Origin: Candidatus Gastranaerophilales bacterium
GTDB taxonomy: Bacteria > Cyanobacteriota > Vampirovibrionia > Gastranaerophilales > Gastranaerophilaceae
Length of the DNA stretch: 64,000 nt
Direction of reading: 5' to 3'
Assembly (NCBI GenBank): GCA_947630045.1
Contig: CANRGC010000006.1
Location: 1 to 64,000 of the forward strand
Both the position numbers and the translations under genes were made by a program. Each line of letters starts with the position of its first letter. Position 1 is the stretch's first letter. Below are positions 46,355-54,533 of the stretch, in pieces. The notes under the pieces were generated by a model. That model was not told the origin of the DNA and made no database searches. It saw only the letters and a list, made by a program, of their open reading frames with translations.

Positions 46355-49006
46355 ATGACAAACAACAAACGAGTTTGGCTGTTTAAAGAGGGAAATGCCA
46401 ACATGCGAAACGAGCTTGGCGGAAAGGGCGCAAATCTTGCCGAAATGACAAATTTGGGCTTGCCTGTTCCCCCCGGTCTTACAATTACTACAGCCACCTG
46501 TATGGAATATATAAATAACGGCAACAAAATGCCGGAAGGCTTAATGGATGAAGTTAAGACATATTTAAAAGAAGTTGAAAAACAAGCAGGTAAAAAATTT
46601 GGTGACACAACCAATCCGCTTTTGGTTTCCGTTCGTTCAGGCGCAAGAGTTTCAATGCCCGGCATGATGGAAACCATTTTAAATTTGGGCTTAAACGATG
46701 AAACCGTTGAGGCAATGGTTAAATTAACCAACAACCCGCGCTTTTGCTATGACAGCTACAGAAGATTTTTGACCATGTTCGGTTCCGTTGCTTGGGAAAT
46801 GGACAGGCAGAAATATTTTGAATCAGAAGTTGAAAAAGTTAAAGCAAAAGAAGGGGTTACATCCGATACGGAAATTTCCGCAGAAGGCTGGAAATCGTTA
46901 ATTCCCGTTTATAAAAAAGTTATAAAAGAAGTAACCGGAAAAGAATTTCCGCAAGATCCTTTCGTACAGCTTCAAGAAGCTATTGAAGCTGTATTTAGAA
47001 GCTGGAACATCCCAAGAGCGGTTGCATACAGAAACATGAATAAAATTGACCATAACTACGGCACGGCGGTTAACGTTCAAACAATGGTGTTCGGTAATAT
47101 GGGAAATGATTGTGCAACGGGCGTTTCGTTTACCAGAAACCCCGCAACGGGCGAAAATAAATTTTACGGCGAATATCTTGTAAACGCTCAAGGTGAGGAT
47201 GTTGTTGCGGGAATCAGAACCCCGAAACAAATTTCGGAACTTGAAGTTGACATGCCTGATATTTACAAACAGTATGTTGAAATTGCAAAACAACTTGAAA
47301 GAGGATATCACGATGTCCAAGATATGGAATTTACCGTAGAACGTGGAAAACTCTGGATACTTCAAACAAGAAACGGAAAAAGAACCGCAAAAGCTGCAAT
47401 TAAAATTGCGGTAGATATGCACAACGAAGGTATTATCACTAAAGAAGAAGCAATTTGTCAGGTTGATCCTTACAGTGTTTATCAAGTTCTTCTTCCTTGC
47501 TTTAACCCTGCCGCAGTTAAATATGCGCACAAAGTTTCTAAAGGGGTTAACGCTTCCCCCGGAGCAGCTGTCGGAAAAATTGTTTTTGACACTGAAGAAG
47601 CTGCAAAACGTGGCGAAGCCGGTGAAAAAGTTATTTTGGTCAGAATTGAAACCTGCCCTGATGATATTCACGGAATGGCAGTTTCTCAAGGCGTTTTAAC
47701 CTTAAGAGGCGGAGCAACTTCTCACGCTGCCGTTGTTGCAAAAGGTATGGGCAAACCCTGTGTTTCAGGTTGTGAAGACTTAAAAATTGACCTTGCAAAC
47801 GAAACAATAACATGTTCCGACGGAACGGTTTTCCATAAAAATGACGTTATTTCGCTTGACGGCGGAACGGGTGAAGTTATGGAAGGGGCTGTTGAACTTG
47901 TTGAAGCGGGAATTGACAGCGACTTTGCAACATTCTTTACTTGGGTAAATGAATATAAGAAATTAAAAGTTGAAGCAAACGCAGACACACCAAAAGACAT
48001 TGAAAACGCTGTTAAATTTGGCGCAGAAGGTGTCGGACTTTGCAGAACGGAACATATGTTTATGGACCCCGACAGACTTCCTTGGGTTCAAAAAATGATT
48101 ATTGCAGGAACTAAAGAAGCAAGAAAAGAAGCTTTGGACAAACTTCTTCCAATGCAATATTCAGACTTCTATGCAATGTTTAAGGGAATTGGCGAACTTC
48201 CGATGACAATAAGGCTTCTTGACCCGCCGTTACACGAATTCTTGCCTTCCAAGATTGAACTTGTCGAAAAGGTTGCAACAAAAAAAGCGTTAAACCAAGA
48301 TTACGAAGAAGATGCTAAAATGCTTGAAATTGTTGAAAATCTTTCCGAATCAAATCCTATGATGGGGCTTAGAGGCTGCCGTTTAGGTTTAACATATCCC
48401 GAAATTAACGAAATGCAAGTAAGGGCTATATTTAGCGCTGCATGCGATGTTAAAAAAGAAGGAATAAACGTTAAACCTTGGGTTATGATTCCTTTAATCG
48501 GGCATGTAAACGAACTTAAAGCGGCTGAAGAAACCCTTGTGAAAGTTGCAAAAGAAGTTATGCAAGAAAAAGGAATTGAACTTGAATATAAATTCGGCAC
48601 AATGATTGAAATTCCTCGTGCGGCTCTTACCGCCGATGAAATTGCGCCGATTGCCGAATTTTTCTCATACGGAACAAACGACTTAACTCAGATGACATTC
48701 GGTTATTCAAGAGATGATGCGGAAGGCAAATTCCTTAAAAACTATGTTGAACAAAAAATTCTTCCCGCTAACCCCTTTGTAACACTTGACACAAAAGGCG
48801 TCGGCAAATTAATTGAAATGTCAATTAACGAAGGAAGAAAGGTTAACCCCAAACTTGTTGGCGGAATTTGTGGCGAACACGGCGGAGATCCCGATTCGGT
48901 TAAATATGCACATAAAATCGGCTTAAATTACGTTTCATGTTCTCCCTACAGAGTTCCTCAGGCAAGACTTGCCGCTGCACAAGCCGCAATTTCAGACAAA
49001 AAATAG
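46355..49006 (+). CDS. ppdK: Pyruvate, phosphate dikinase
   Basis: It interconverts PEP + AMP + PPi and pyruvate + ATP + Pi, so it can replace pyruvate kinase and yield extra ATP when PPi is the partner. The N-terminal ATP-grasp part begins GGKGANLAEMTNLGLPVPPG. The swivelling phosphohistidine is in LRGGATSHAAVVAKGMGKPC near 455, and the C-terminal PEP-binding barrel has the catalytic cysteine in GGICGEHGGDP near 838. Length 883 is standard. It stands alone, between its own promoter and terminator. Confidence 0.97.
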   Translation: MTNNKRVWLFKEGNANMRNELGGKGANLAEMTNLGLPVPPGLTITTATCMEYINNGNKMPEGLMDEVKTYLKEVEKQAGKKFGDTTNPLLVSVRSGARVSMPGMMETILNLGLNDETVEAMVKLTNNPRFCYDSYRRFLTMFGSVAWEMDRQKYFESEVEKVKAKEGVTSDTEISAEGWKSLIPVYKKVIKEVTGKEFPQDPFVQLQEAIEAVFRSWNIPRAVAYRNMNKIDHNYGTAVNVQTMVFGNMGNDCATGVSFTRNPATGENKFYGEYLVNAQGEDVVAGIRTPKQISELEVDMPDIYKQYVEIAKQLERGYHDVQDMEFTVERGKLWILQTRNGKRTAKAAIKIAVDMHNEGIITKEEAICQVDPYSVYQVLLPCFNPAAVKYAHKVSKGVNASPGAAVGKIVFDTEEAAKRGEAGEKVILVRIETCPDDIHGMAVSQGVLTLRGGATSHAAVVAKGMGKPCVSGCEDLKIDLANETITCSDGTVFHKNDVISLDGGTGEVMEGAVELVEAGIDSDFATFFTWVNEYKKLKVEANADTPKDIENAVKFGAEGVGLCRTEHMFMDPDRLPWVQKMIIAGTKEARKEALDKLLPMQYSDFYAMFKGIGELPMTIRLLDPPLHEFLPSKIELVEKVATKKALNQDYEEDAKMLEIVENLSESNPMMGLRGCRLGLTYPEINEMQVRAIFSAACDVKKEGINVKPWVMIPLIGHVNELKAAEETLVKVAKEVMQEKGIELEYKFGTMIEIPRAALTADEIAPIAEFFSYGTNDLTQMTFGYSRDDAEGKFLKNYVEQKILPANPFVTLDTKGVGKLIEMSINEGRKVNPKLVGGICGEHGGDPDSVKYAHKIGLNYVSCSPYRVPQARLAAAQAAISDKK

Positions 49007-49023
49007 TCTAAAGATAAAAATAT

Positions 49024-49060
49024 AAATGCGCCTTTTAATTCAAAGGGCGCATTTTATTTA
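49024..49060 (+). terminator. Terminator of ppdK
   Basis: AAATGCGCC (49024-49032) pairs with GGCGCATTT (49046-49054), followed by T-rich sequence. Confidence 0.8.
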
Positions 49061-49086
49061 ACAAAGTTTGCATTTACAAACAAATT

Positions 49087-49095
49087 TGTTAAAAT
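49087..49095 (+). promoter_or_regulatory. Extended -10 promoter of the 174-residue gene
   Basis: TGT-TAAAAT (TAAAAT at 49090-49095). It ends five bases before the ATG of an eight-codon mini-ORF at 49101-49127, whose TGA stop overlaps the ATG of the next gene (ATGA). Confidence 0.45.
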
Positions 49096-49123
49096 ATAGT
49101 ATGAAACTAAACAGAGTTAATAA

Positions 49124-49648
49124 ATGACCATTAAAGACGAATATGAATATTTAAAAACCGAACTTATGGTAAAGCTTACGGATGTTACCAACATTTGCAA
49201 TTTAGATTGCCCCTTTGGTGTACAATTTACACAGGAAGAAGAAAAGAAATATCTTCCCAAAACCTCTAAAGCGAGAGTTTTGGCAAAAAAAGCATTTATT
49301 ATTCTGGATAACACTTATAAAAAGGTCAGACTTTACCCCGTCGATGAATTTATAGATATTTTTGTTGAGGCTGTTAACGATACACTTTCTGATTTTAAAA
49401 GAAATGTAATGGAAGCTTATCTTGAGGAACAGAGCCGTTTTGCGGAAAAAGACTATATAGAATATGATAAATATATTGATTCATTAATTGAAAAAATTAA
49501 ATCGGCAACAGAACCTTATGTCAAACAGCTAAAAGAGCTTACTCCGGCTGATATTGAAAGAGAAATCGCCATGAAAGATAAGGTTAAAAAAGCCGAAGAT
49601 GACAGCCTTATAAAGATTGATGAAACTAACCCCAAAGGACTTTTTTAA
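49124..49648 (+). CDS. Hypothetical protein, 174 residues
   Basis: Not recognised. The product is highly charged and mostly helical, with two close cysteines at CNLDC near residue 25-29 and long amphipathic helices from about 70 to 160. There is no signal peptide or membrane helix. No good ribosome binding site precedes the ATG. Instead a mini-ORF (MKLNRVNK) ends on it, so reinitiation may start translation. Its 3' end overlaps the convergent pgeF by 4 bases. Confidence 0.55.
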   Translation: MTIKDEYEYLKTELMVKLTDVTNICNLDCPFGVQFTQEEEKKYLPKTSKARVLAKKAFIILDNTYKKVRLYPVDEFIDIFVEAVNDTLSDFKRNVMEAYLEEQSRFAEKDYIEYDKYIDSLIEKIKSATEPYVKQLKELTPADIEREIAMKDKVKKAEDDSLIKIDETNPKGLF

Positions 49649-50373
49649 TTTAGGCAAATAAATGCGCTCATTCTGTTGGTGGTTTTATTTTCTTTTCTGT
49701 ATGAAAAGAAGTTGTCGTTGTTGCAACAGGTGCAAAAACTTGTGACATCAACATTTTCCACCCCGATTTCAAAAAGCTGTTCTCTGTTTATTCCTTTTAA
49801 ATCGGCATAAAATTTGTCATTTTTCTTTTTTATGAAACCTTCCTTTGAAATTGTGGAAGAAACTTTTTTTGCAATTTCTTCGCTTGTTTCAAAACAATCA
49901 AAGCAAATCGAAGGTCCGATAAGGGCAATAATGTTTTTTGGGGATGAAGAAAATTCGTTTATTAATTTTAATGCCGTTTTTTGAGAAATTTTTTGTTCGG
50001 TGCCTCTCCAGCCGGCATGGGCAATTGCGCCAATTTTATTTAATTTGTCATATAAAATTATCGGGGTGCAGTCTGCAAAGTTTAAAAATATTCCGATATT
50101 TTTGTCTTTTAAAATAAGAGCGTCCGTTTCTTTGTATTCATCTTTTGAAAGCGTTGCTATGTCTATATTACAGGTGTGTCTTTGGTGGGGGGTGATTATT
50201 TTTTTTAATTTAAACTCTTTTTTTAAAATTTCTCTGTTTTTTAATGAAATCTCATAATTTTCTTTTTCTTTTGTTTTTAAAACAAAATTTCTCGTTGTGA
50301 AAAAATGGTTTATTTCTGATAAAAGGTCAGATTTTAAAACCTTAAAGCCGATAAAGTTGTCGAAATAAAACAT
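49645..50373 (-). CDS. pgeF: Polyphenol oxidase / laccase-domain protein (YfiH/YlmD family)
   Basis: Members bind zinc and act on purine nucleosides; the E. coli protein has also been linked to peptidoglycan editing. Conserved sites are HQRHTC near 63, FADCTPIILYD near 98, the histidine in AHAGWRGTEQ near 115, and CFDCFE and FCTCCNNDNFFSYR near the end. Length 242 is typical. It begins directly after the aroA stop, and it ends in a 4-base overlap with the convergent unknown gene. Confidence 0.88.
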   Translation of the reverse strand: MFYFDNFIGFKVLKSDLLSEINHFFTTRNFVLKTKEKENYEISLKNREILKKEFKLKKIITPHQRHTCNIDIATLSKDEYKETDALILKDKNIGIFLNFADCTPIILYDKLNKIGAIAHAGWRGTEQKISQKTALKLINEFSSSPKNIIALIGPSICFDCFETSEEIAKKVSSTISKEGFIKKKNDKFYADLKGINREQLFEIGVENVDVTSFCTCCNNDNFFSYRKENKTTNRMSAFICLN

Positions 50374-51669
50374 TTAATTAAGTTCTCCAAACAGTTTTAA
50401 AAACTCGGGAAATGAAGTATTCACCCAAGAAAAATCTTTTATCAAAGAGTCCTTTTTGCTTGCAAGGGAAGCCACATAATAGCTCATTGCAAGCCTGTGA
50501 TCGTGGTTCGGGTCAAGCTCACAACCGCCTTCAATTTCTTTTTTGCCGTTTATAATAAAGCCGTCCTCTGTCGCTTTAATGTCAAAGCCCATTTTATAAA
50601 GCCCTGAGGCGGTGCAATTTATTCTGTCCGATTCCTTGTTTTTTAAATCTTGCGCATCTTTTATTACTGTTTGACCGTTGGCAAAGCCCGCAAGAACACA
50701 GATTATTGGAATTTCATCAATAAGTCTCGGAATAATATTCCCTGAAATTTCGCACCCTTTTAAGTTTGGAGAATATTTAACCCTGATATCGCCCATATCT
50801 TCGTTATTTACGGTCTTTTTATCCAAAATTTCAATATCGGCATTCATTTTGAATAAAACATCAATAATGCCTGTTCTTGTTTCATTTAAGCCGACATTTT
50901 TAATTATTATATCGCTGTCTTTAACAATTGAAGCTGCCGCCATAAAAAATGCCGCAGAAGAAATGTCGCCCACAACAAAAATATCTTTCGGACATAAAAA
51001 AGTGTTCCTTATTGAAGAATAAAAGCCTTTTGCATCATTTCCCGTTTTAATGTCCGCATCAAAATATTTAAACATATTTTCGGTGTGATTTCTTGATAAG
51101 AAAGGCTCATACACTTTTGTTTCGCCGACAGCATTAAACCCCGCAAGCAAAATCGAAGATTTTACCTGAGCGGAAGCTATTTTTGAAAAATATGTAATTC
51201 CGTTTAATTTTTTTGTGCCTCTGATATCTAAAGGGGCTTTTCCTTCATTTGAAGCGATAAACGCCCCCATTTGGCACAAAGGTTCAATCACACGCCTCAT
51301 CGGTCTTTTTGAAAGACTGACATCTCCTATAAGTCGTGAATTAAAGTCCATGCCGGAAAGATAACCCGCAAGAAGCCTCATGGATGTTCCCGAGTTTCCG
51401 CAATCTAAACTTCCCTTATATTCCTTTAGCCCGTTTTTTGAATTTATTGTCAGAGTTTTATCGTCAATAAAATCAACCTCAAGCCCCAAATTTTTAAAAA
51501 TGTTCAAGGTTGATATACAGTCTTGCCCTTTTGAAAAGTTTGATATTTTAACTTTCCCGCAGGTAAGCGAGCCTATAATAATTCCCCTGTGAGAAACAGA
51601 CTTGTCGGGCGGAATAATAATTTCGCCTTTTAAGGGAGAATTTAACGGTTTTGCTATAATATCTTTCAA
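50374..51669 (-). CDS. aroA: 3-phosphoshikimate 1-carboxyvinyltransferase (EPSP synthase)
   Basis: It makes EPSP in the shikimate route to aromatic amino acids. Signatures are PDKSVSHRGIIIGSL near the N-terminus, LDCGNSGTSMRLLAGYL, SRPHTE-like SRNHTENM, and GCELDPNHDHRLAMSYYVA near the C-terminus. I start at TTG 51669, which has AAGGA seven bases ahead and gives a normal family N-terminus. A TTG at 51708 would add 13 residues, but it coincides with the predicted transcription start from TATAAT at 51719-51714. pgeF follows with no gap. Confidence 0.93.
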   Translation of the reverse strand: MKDIIAKPLNSPLKGEIIIPPDKSVSHRGIIIGSLTCGKVKISNFSKGQDCISTLNIFKNLGLEVDFIDDKTLTINSKNGLKEYKGSLDCGNSGTSMRLLAGYLSGMDFNSRLIGDVSLSKRPMRRVIEPLCQMGAFIASNEGKAPLDIRGTKKLNGITYFSKIASAQVKSSILLAGFNAVGETKVYEPFLSRNHTENMFKYFDADIKTGNDAKGFYSSIRNTFLCPKDIFVVGDISSAAFFMAAASIVKDSDIIIKNVGLNETRTGIIDVLFKMNADIEILDKKTVNNEDMGDIRVKYSPNLKGCEISGNIIPRLIDEIPIICVLAGFANGQTVIKDAQDLKNKESDRINCTASGLYKMGFDIKATEDGFIINGKKEIEGGCELDPNHDHRLAMSYYVASLASKKDSLIKDFSWVNTSFPEFLKLFGELN

Positions 51670-51713
51670 GGTTTTTCCTTCATATGACAAATTATTAAAT
51701 AAATCCAAAATTG

Positions 51714-51719
51714 ATTATA
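51714..51719 (-). promoter_or_regulatory. -10 box of aroA
   Basis: TATAAT on the minus strand, predicted start near 51707, back to back with the plus-strand promoter at 51738-51746. Confidence 0.4.
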
Positions 51720-51737
51720 CAAAAAAAGCAAAAAATT

Positions 51738-51746
51738 TGATAGAAT
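51738..51746 (+). promoter_or_regulatory. Extended -10 promoter of the 100-residue gene and ysxC
   Basis: TGA-TAGAAT (TAGAAT at 51741-51746) predicts a start near 51753, leaving a leader of about 8 bases before ATG 51761. Confidence 0.45.
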
Positions 51747-51760
51747 GGGTTTACTACATT

Positions 51761-52063
51761 ATGAAGAAAAATATTCTGCAAACATTTGAAGACTTTTTAA
51801 GAGAACCCTTGAGCATTCTTAAAAAGACCATAATTCATATTGTCGGGCTTGAAACGCCTGATTTATCTTCAAAGTCTATCTCTGTTGAAAAAACCAATGA
51901 CGGGCTTCAAATTAACGTGGTTAACTCTGAAAAAGCATACAGACTTTTATCTTCAGTAATTTATAAAAGGCAAATAAGCGAATTAAGGCACCTTGCAAAT
52001 GAAAATAAAACAAGCAAAATTCAGCAAAAGTTCTCCCGACATAAAATCGGCGCCAACTTATAA
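51761..52063 (+). CDS. Hypothetical protein, 100 residues, upstream of ysxC
   Basis: Not recognised. It is a small, basic protein with an amphipathic N-terminal helix (about 8-30), a short beta-like middle (SISVEKTNDGLQINVVN) and a basic helical C-terminus. The frame extends upstream to 51602 but that part overlaps aroA, and the promoter at 51738-51746 favours ATG 51761. The last 65 bases overlap the start of ysxC in another frame, an unusually long overlap that suggests close coupling of the two. Confidence 0.55.
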   Translation: MKKNILQTFEDFLREPLSILKKTIIHIVGLETPDLSSKSISVEKTNDGLQINVVNSEKAYRLLSSVIYKRQISELRHLANENKTSKIQQKFSRHKIGANL

Positions 52064-52583
52064 CTGTTGTGAGTTTGCGCTTTTAGGGCGCTCAAATGCG
52101 GGGAAGTCGACTTTTATAAATGTTATGGCGGGGAATAACAAACTTGCAAAAACTTCCAATACCCCCGGAAAAACAAGACTTATTAACCATTTTGAAATTA
52201 TAACCGATAGGGGAATGTTTGTTATTGCCGACCTTCCGGGATACGGGTATGCAAAAGTTTCAAAAACAATGCAAAACGATTGGCAAAAAAATCTGGAAGA
52301 ATATCTCTTGCACAGAGAAAATTTAAAATATTGCATTCAATTTTTGGACGCAAGACACGGGCTTCTTGAAAATGATATCCAAATGATTAGCTGGCTTAAA
52401 ATTAACAATCTTCCTTTTATAAACATAATGACGAAATGCGACCTTGCAAAGGCAAGCGAAGTTTCGAAAAACTTAAAAGAAGCCGAAAATTTTACAAAGA
52501 CCCTATGTTTGCCTTTTTCATCAAAAAAGCCTTATTACAAGGATAAAATTCTTGATTTTTTGGAATGTAACATTAATTTATAA
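51999..52583 (+). CDS. ysxC: Ribosome biogenesis GTP-binding protein YsxC/YihA (EngB)
   Basis: This is an essential GTPase in assembly of the large ribosomal subunit in many bacteria. The G1 motif is GRSNAGKST near residue 31, the G2 region TPGKT, G3 DLPGYGYAKV near 76, G4 TKCDL near 147 and G5 FSSKK near 175. Length 194 is typical. ATG 51999 gives the family-like start MKIKQAKFSKSSPD; a TTG at 51993 lies just before it. Confidence 0.94.
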   Translation: MKIKQAKFSKSSPDIKSAPTYNCCEFALLGRSNAGKSTFINVMAGNNKLAKTSNTPGKTRLINHFEIITDRGMFVIADLPGYGYAKVSKTMQNDWQKNLEEYLLHRENLKYCIQFLDARHGLLENDIQMISWLKINNLPFINIMTKCDLAKASEVSKNLKEAENFTKTLCLPFSSKKPYYKDKILDFLECNINL

Positions 52584-52604
52584 ACAAATATTAATTTAGT
52601 TGCC

Positions 52605-52865
52605 ATGCCTTTTAAAAAATCGGAATATCTATATATGAGTTTTTACGGGTTTATTGAAAAAGCAGAGTTTCAATCTTTAATCAGAGAAGCCAAAAAGTCT
52701 TGCATGGAAGATGCGCTTTTAAGGCTTAAAAATTTTGACCCCATGAATGAACTTTTTTACAGAAGCGCTATGCCGGATGATACCCCGAAAGCGCTTATTC
52801 AAAAAAGAATAAATCCGCTTCGCTTGAAAAAAGAAGAAAAAGAATTAAAGCGTCTTTTGGGCTAA
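52605..52865 (+). CDS. Hypothetical protein, 86 residues
   Basis: Not recognised. The small basic helical protein carries a conserved-looking middle (AKKSCMEDALLRLKNFDPMNELFYRS) and a lysine-rich C-terminus. The start is unsure: ATG 52605, 21 bases after ysxC, or ATG 52635 (MSFYGFIEKAEF). It lies in the ysxC unit just before the 6S RNA promoter, and no terminator is seen between them. Confidence 0.5.
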   Translation: MPFKKSEYLYMSFYGFIEKAEFQSLIREAKKSCMEDALLRLKNFDPMNELFYRSAMPDDTPKALIQKRINPLRLKKEEKELKRLLG

Positions 52866-52876
52866 GACTTAACCTG

Positions 52877-52906
52877 TTGGCAAATATTTAAAAATAATGT
52901 TAAAAT
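52877..52906 (+). promoter_or_regulatory. Promoter of the 6S-like RNA
   Basis: TTGGCA (52877-52882), an 18-base spacer and TAAAAT (52901-52906) preceded by TGT form a strong extended -10 promoter. The start falls near 52913, exactly at the base of the RNA's closing stem. Confidence 0.6.
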
Positions 52907-52912
52907 GAAATT

Positions 52913-53090
52913 GCTCTGTGTGGGTTCAATTTTGTTCCTACATTTTTAAAAATCGGGAGAGCAGCTCTTATTTATGACACATGAAGTATACCTTGGGCAT
53001 TTTGCTTTTTTAAAGGAAACGGATATGTCGAGGCACTCACCCCCCTGCCGGAGCTTGGCAGGTAACAAAATCACCCGCATGGAGCATTAT
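52913..53090 (+). ncRNA. ssrS: Probable 6S RNA
   Basis: 6S RNA mimics an open promoter and binds housekeeping RNA polymerase when growth slows. The ends form a 14-pair closing stem (52912-52925 with 53073-53086, including four G-U pairs). The middle is a long, irregular, partly open rod. The 3' side carries a small hairpin (CCTGCC 53044-53049 with GGCAGG 53057-53062) where the E. coli RNA also has one, followed by a GGTAACA stretch similar to its GGTTACA. Length of about 175 bases fits. No reading frame explains the segment. It has its own promoter. Identification is by hand folding, without a covariance-model search. Confidence 0.72.
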
Positions 53091-53113
53091 TTAAGGATAA
53101 TTTTAAAATTTTT

Positions 53114-54460
53114 ATGAGTGAAGATTTTGAATATAAAATTCATAACACTAAGCTGAAAGCCCTTCAAACTCTTGATAATTTGAGTTTATACAAATATAAA
53201 GGTGTTGTTTCAAAGCTTGTGGGATTGACTGTTGAAGTTAAACTTCCGGGGCTTAAAATCGGCGATTTATGCTATATTCAAACTTATACAGGTCAAAAAA
53301 AAGCGGCGGAAGTTGTTGCTTTCAAAGGGGACGCAGCCCAGCTTCTTTTATTATATGACGGAGAAGGAATCGGACAGGGAAGTCTTGTTGAAACAACAGG
53401 CGGACCGATTATGCTTCCTGTGGGCGATTTTCTTTTGGGAAGGCTTATAAATCCGCTTGGCGAACCCATGGACAGCCGTCCGCTTGATTTAACAAATGCG
53501 GAATATGTAAATATAAACGGAAGTGTTCCCGACGCATTCCACAGACCAATTATTAAAAATACAATTTCAACCGGAATTAGAGCGATAGACGGACTTTTAA
53601 CTCTTGGCGGCGGACAGAGAATGGGGCTTTTTGCGGGTTCAGGTGTCGGGAAAAGTACCACTCTCGGTATGATTGCAAGAAACTCGGAAGCTGATGTTAA
53701 CGTTATGGCGCTAATTGGCGAACGTGGCAGAGAAGTTAAAGAATTTATGGTTGATTCTCTCGGCGAAGAAGGAATGAAAAAATCTGTTGTTGTTTGCGCC
53801 ACAGGCGACCTTCCGCCGTTAATCAGAATGAAGTGCCTTCTTGCGGCAACGTCCGTATGCGAATATTTCAGAGATAAAGGCAAAAAAGTTTTCTTAATGA
53901 CAGATACGGTTACCCGTTGTGCAATGGCGGGGCGTGAAGTTGGTCTTGCAACAGGGGAACCGCCTACCATGAAAGGTTATCCGCCTTCCATATTTTCTTG
54001 GCTTCAAAGAGCGCTTGAGCGCACGGGCAATTCCGAAAGAGGCTCAATTACGGCATTATATACGGTTCTTATGGAAGGGGACGACATCACAGACCCTATA
54101 GTCGATATTGTTAGGGGTATTGTTGACGGGCACATCTTTTTATCAAGAAAAGTTGCCGAACAAAACCACTACCCCGCAATTGATGTTTTGGGCTCTGTTT
54201 CAAGGCTTTTTACCACAATTACCGACAAGGAACATCAGGAAGCGGCGGCAAAAATGCGTCAGTTGCTTGCTTTGTATCGAGAAAATAAAGACTTGATTGA
54301 TGTCGGCATGTATCAGGCGGGTTCTAACCCTAAACTTGATATTGCAATTGAGCTTATGCCCCAAATTAACGCTTTTTTGCAGCAAAAAACAACCGACCTT
54401 GTTTCAATGGATACAACAATTCAGGCGCTAAAAGACCTTATGAGGGATGTAAATATATAA
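53114..54460 (+). CDS. fliI: FliI/SctN-type flagellar or type III secretion ATPase
   Basis: This hexameric ATPase unfolds and delivers substrates to a flagellar or type III export gate. It is related to the F1 beta subunit, with Walker A AGSGVGKST near 177, ALIGERGREVKEF near 200, TDTVTRCAMAGREVGLATGEPP near 272 (family hallmark, split as TDTVTRCAMAGREV and GLATGEPP) and SIFSWLQRALERTGN. Length 448 is typical of FliI. No other flagellar or secretion gene is in the window, so its machine must be encoded elsewhere, or this is a remnant or a repurposed copy. No close ribosome binding site precedes the ATG. Confidence 0.9.
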   Translation: MSEDFEYKIHNTKLKALQTLDNLSLYKYKGVVSKLVGLTVEVKLPGLKIGDLCYIQTYTGQKKAAEVVAFKGDAAQLLLLYDGEGIGQGSLVETTGGPIMLPVGDFLLGRLINPLGEPMDSRPLDLTNAEYVNINGSVPDAFHRPIIKNTISTGIRAIDGLLTLGGGQRMGLFAGSGVGKSTTLGMIARNSEADVNVMALIGERGREVKEFMVDSLGEEGMKKSVVVCATGDLPPLIRMKCLLAATSVCEYFRDKGKKVFLMTDTVTRCAMAGREVGLATGEPPTMKGYPPSIFSWLQRALERTGNSERGSITALYTVLMEGDDITDPIVDIVRGIVDGHIFLSRKVAEQNHYPAIDVLGSVSRLFTTITDKEHQEAAAKMRQLLALYRENKDLIDVGMYQAGSNPKLDIAIELMPQINAFLQQKTTDLVSMDTTIQALKDLMRDVNI

Positions 54461-54461
54461 A

Positions 54462-54533
54462 AAAAACGGCAATCTTAGAAGATTGACCGTGATGGATAGA
54501 ATTAGTATTACGGAGTTTATAGAGGAGTTTACA
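54462..54533 (-). ncRNA. Candidate small RNA between fliI and oadB
   Basis: On the minus strand a hairpin (CGG and AATCTT arms, 54466-54490) is followed by eight T, a good intrinsic terminator. It lies 120 bases beyond another terminator that already serves oadB. A possible -10 TATTAT (54545-54540) would start an RNA of about 70 bases whose unpaired 5' part contains ACTCCTC and ACTCC, both complementary to Shine-Dalgarno sequences, as in the cyanobacterial Yfr1 RNA. No good -35 is seen, and it may simply be a back-up terminator. Confidence 0.35.

Noticed and set aside
46898-47689. A 263-codon open frame on the minus strand inside ppdK
   Set aside because: It is the antisense shadow of a strongly conserved enzyme gene. 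The product is Cys/Phe/Asn-rich without any family pattern, and it has no ribosome binding site.
52913-53090. Signal recognition particle RNA as the identity of the ncRNA
   Set aside because: The universal SRP loop core with GGAAG and GCAG is missing, and the length and closing stem fit 6S RNA better.
53293-53970. A 225-codon open frame on the minus strand inside fliI
   Set aside because: Antisense to the conserved ATPase core, with a Pro/Ser-rich low-quality translation and no start signal.
54466-54490. Hairpin after fliI read as the fliI terminator
   Set aside because: On the plus strand the hairpin is followed by gatgg, not T. The T-run lies on the minus-strand side only.
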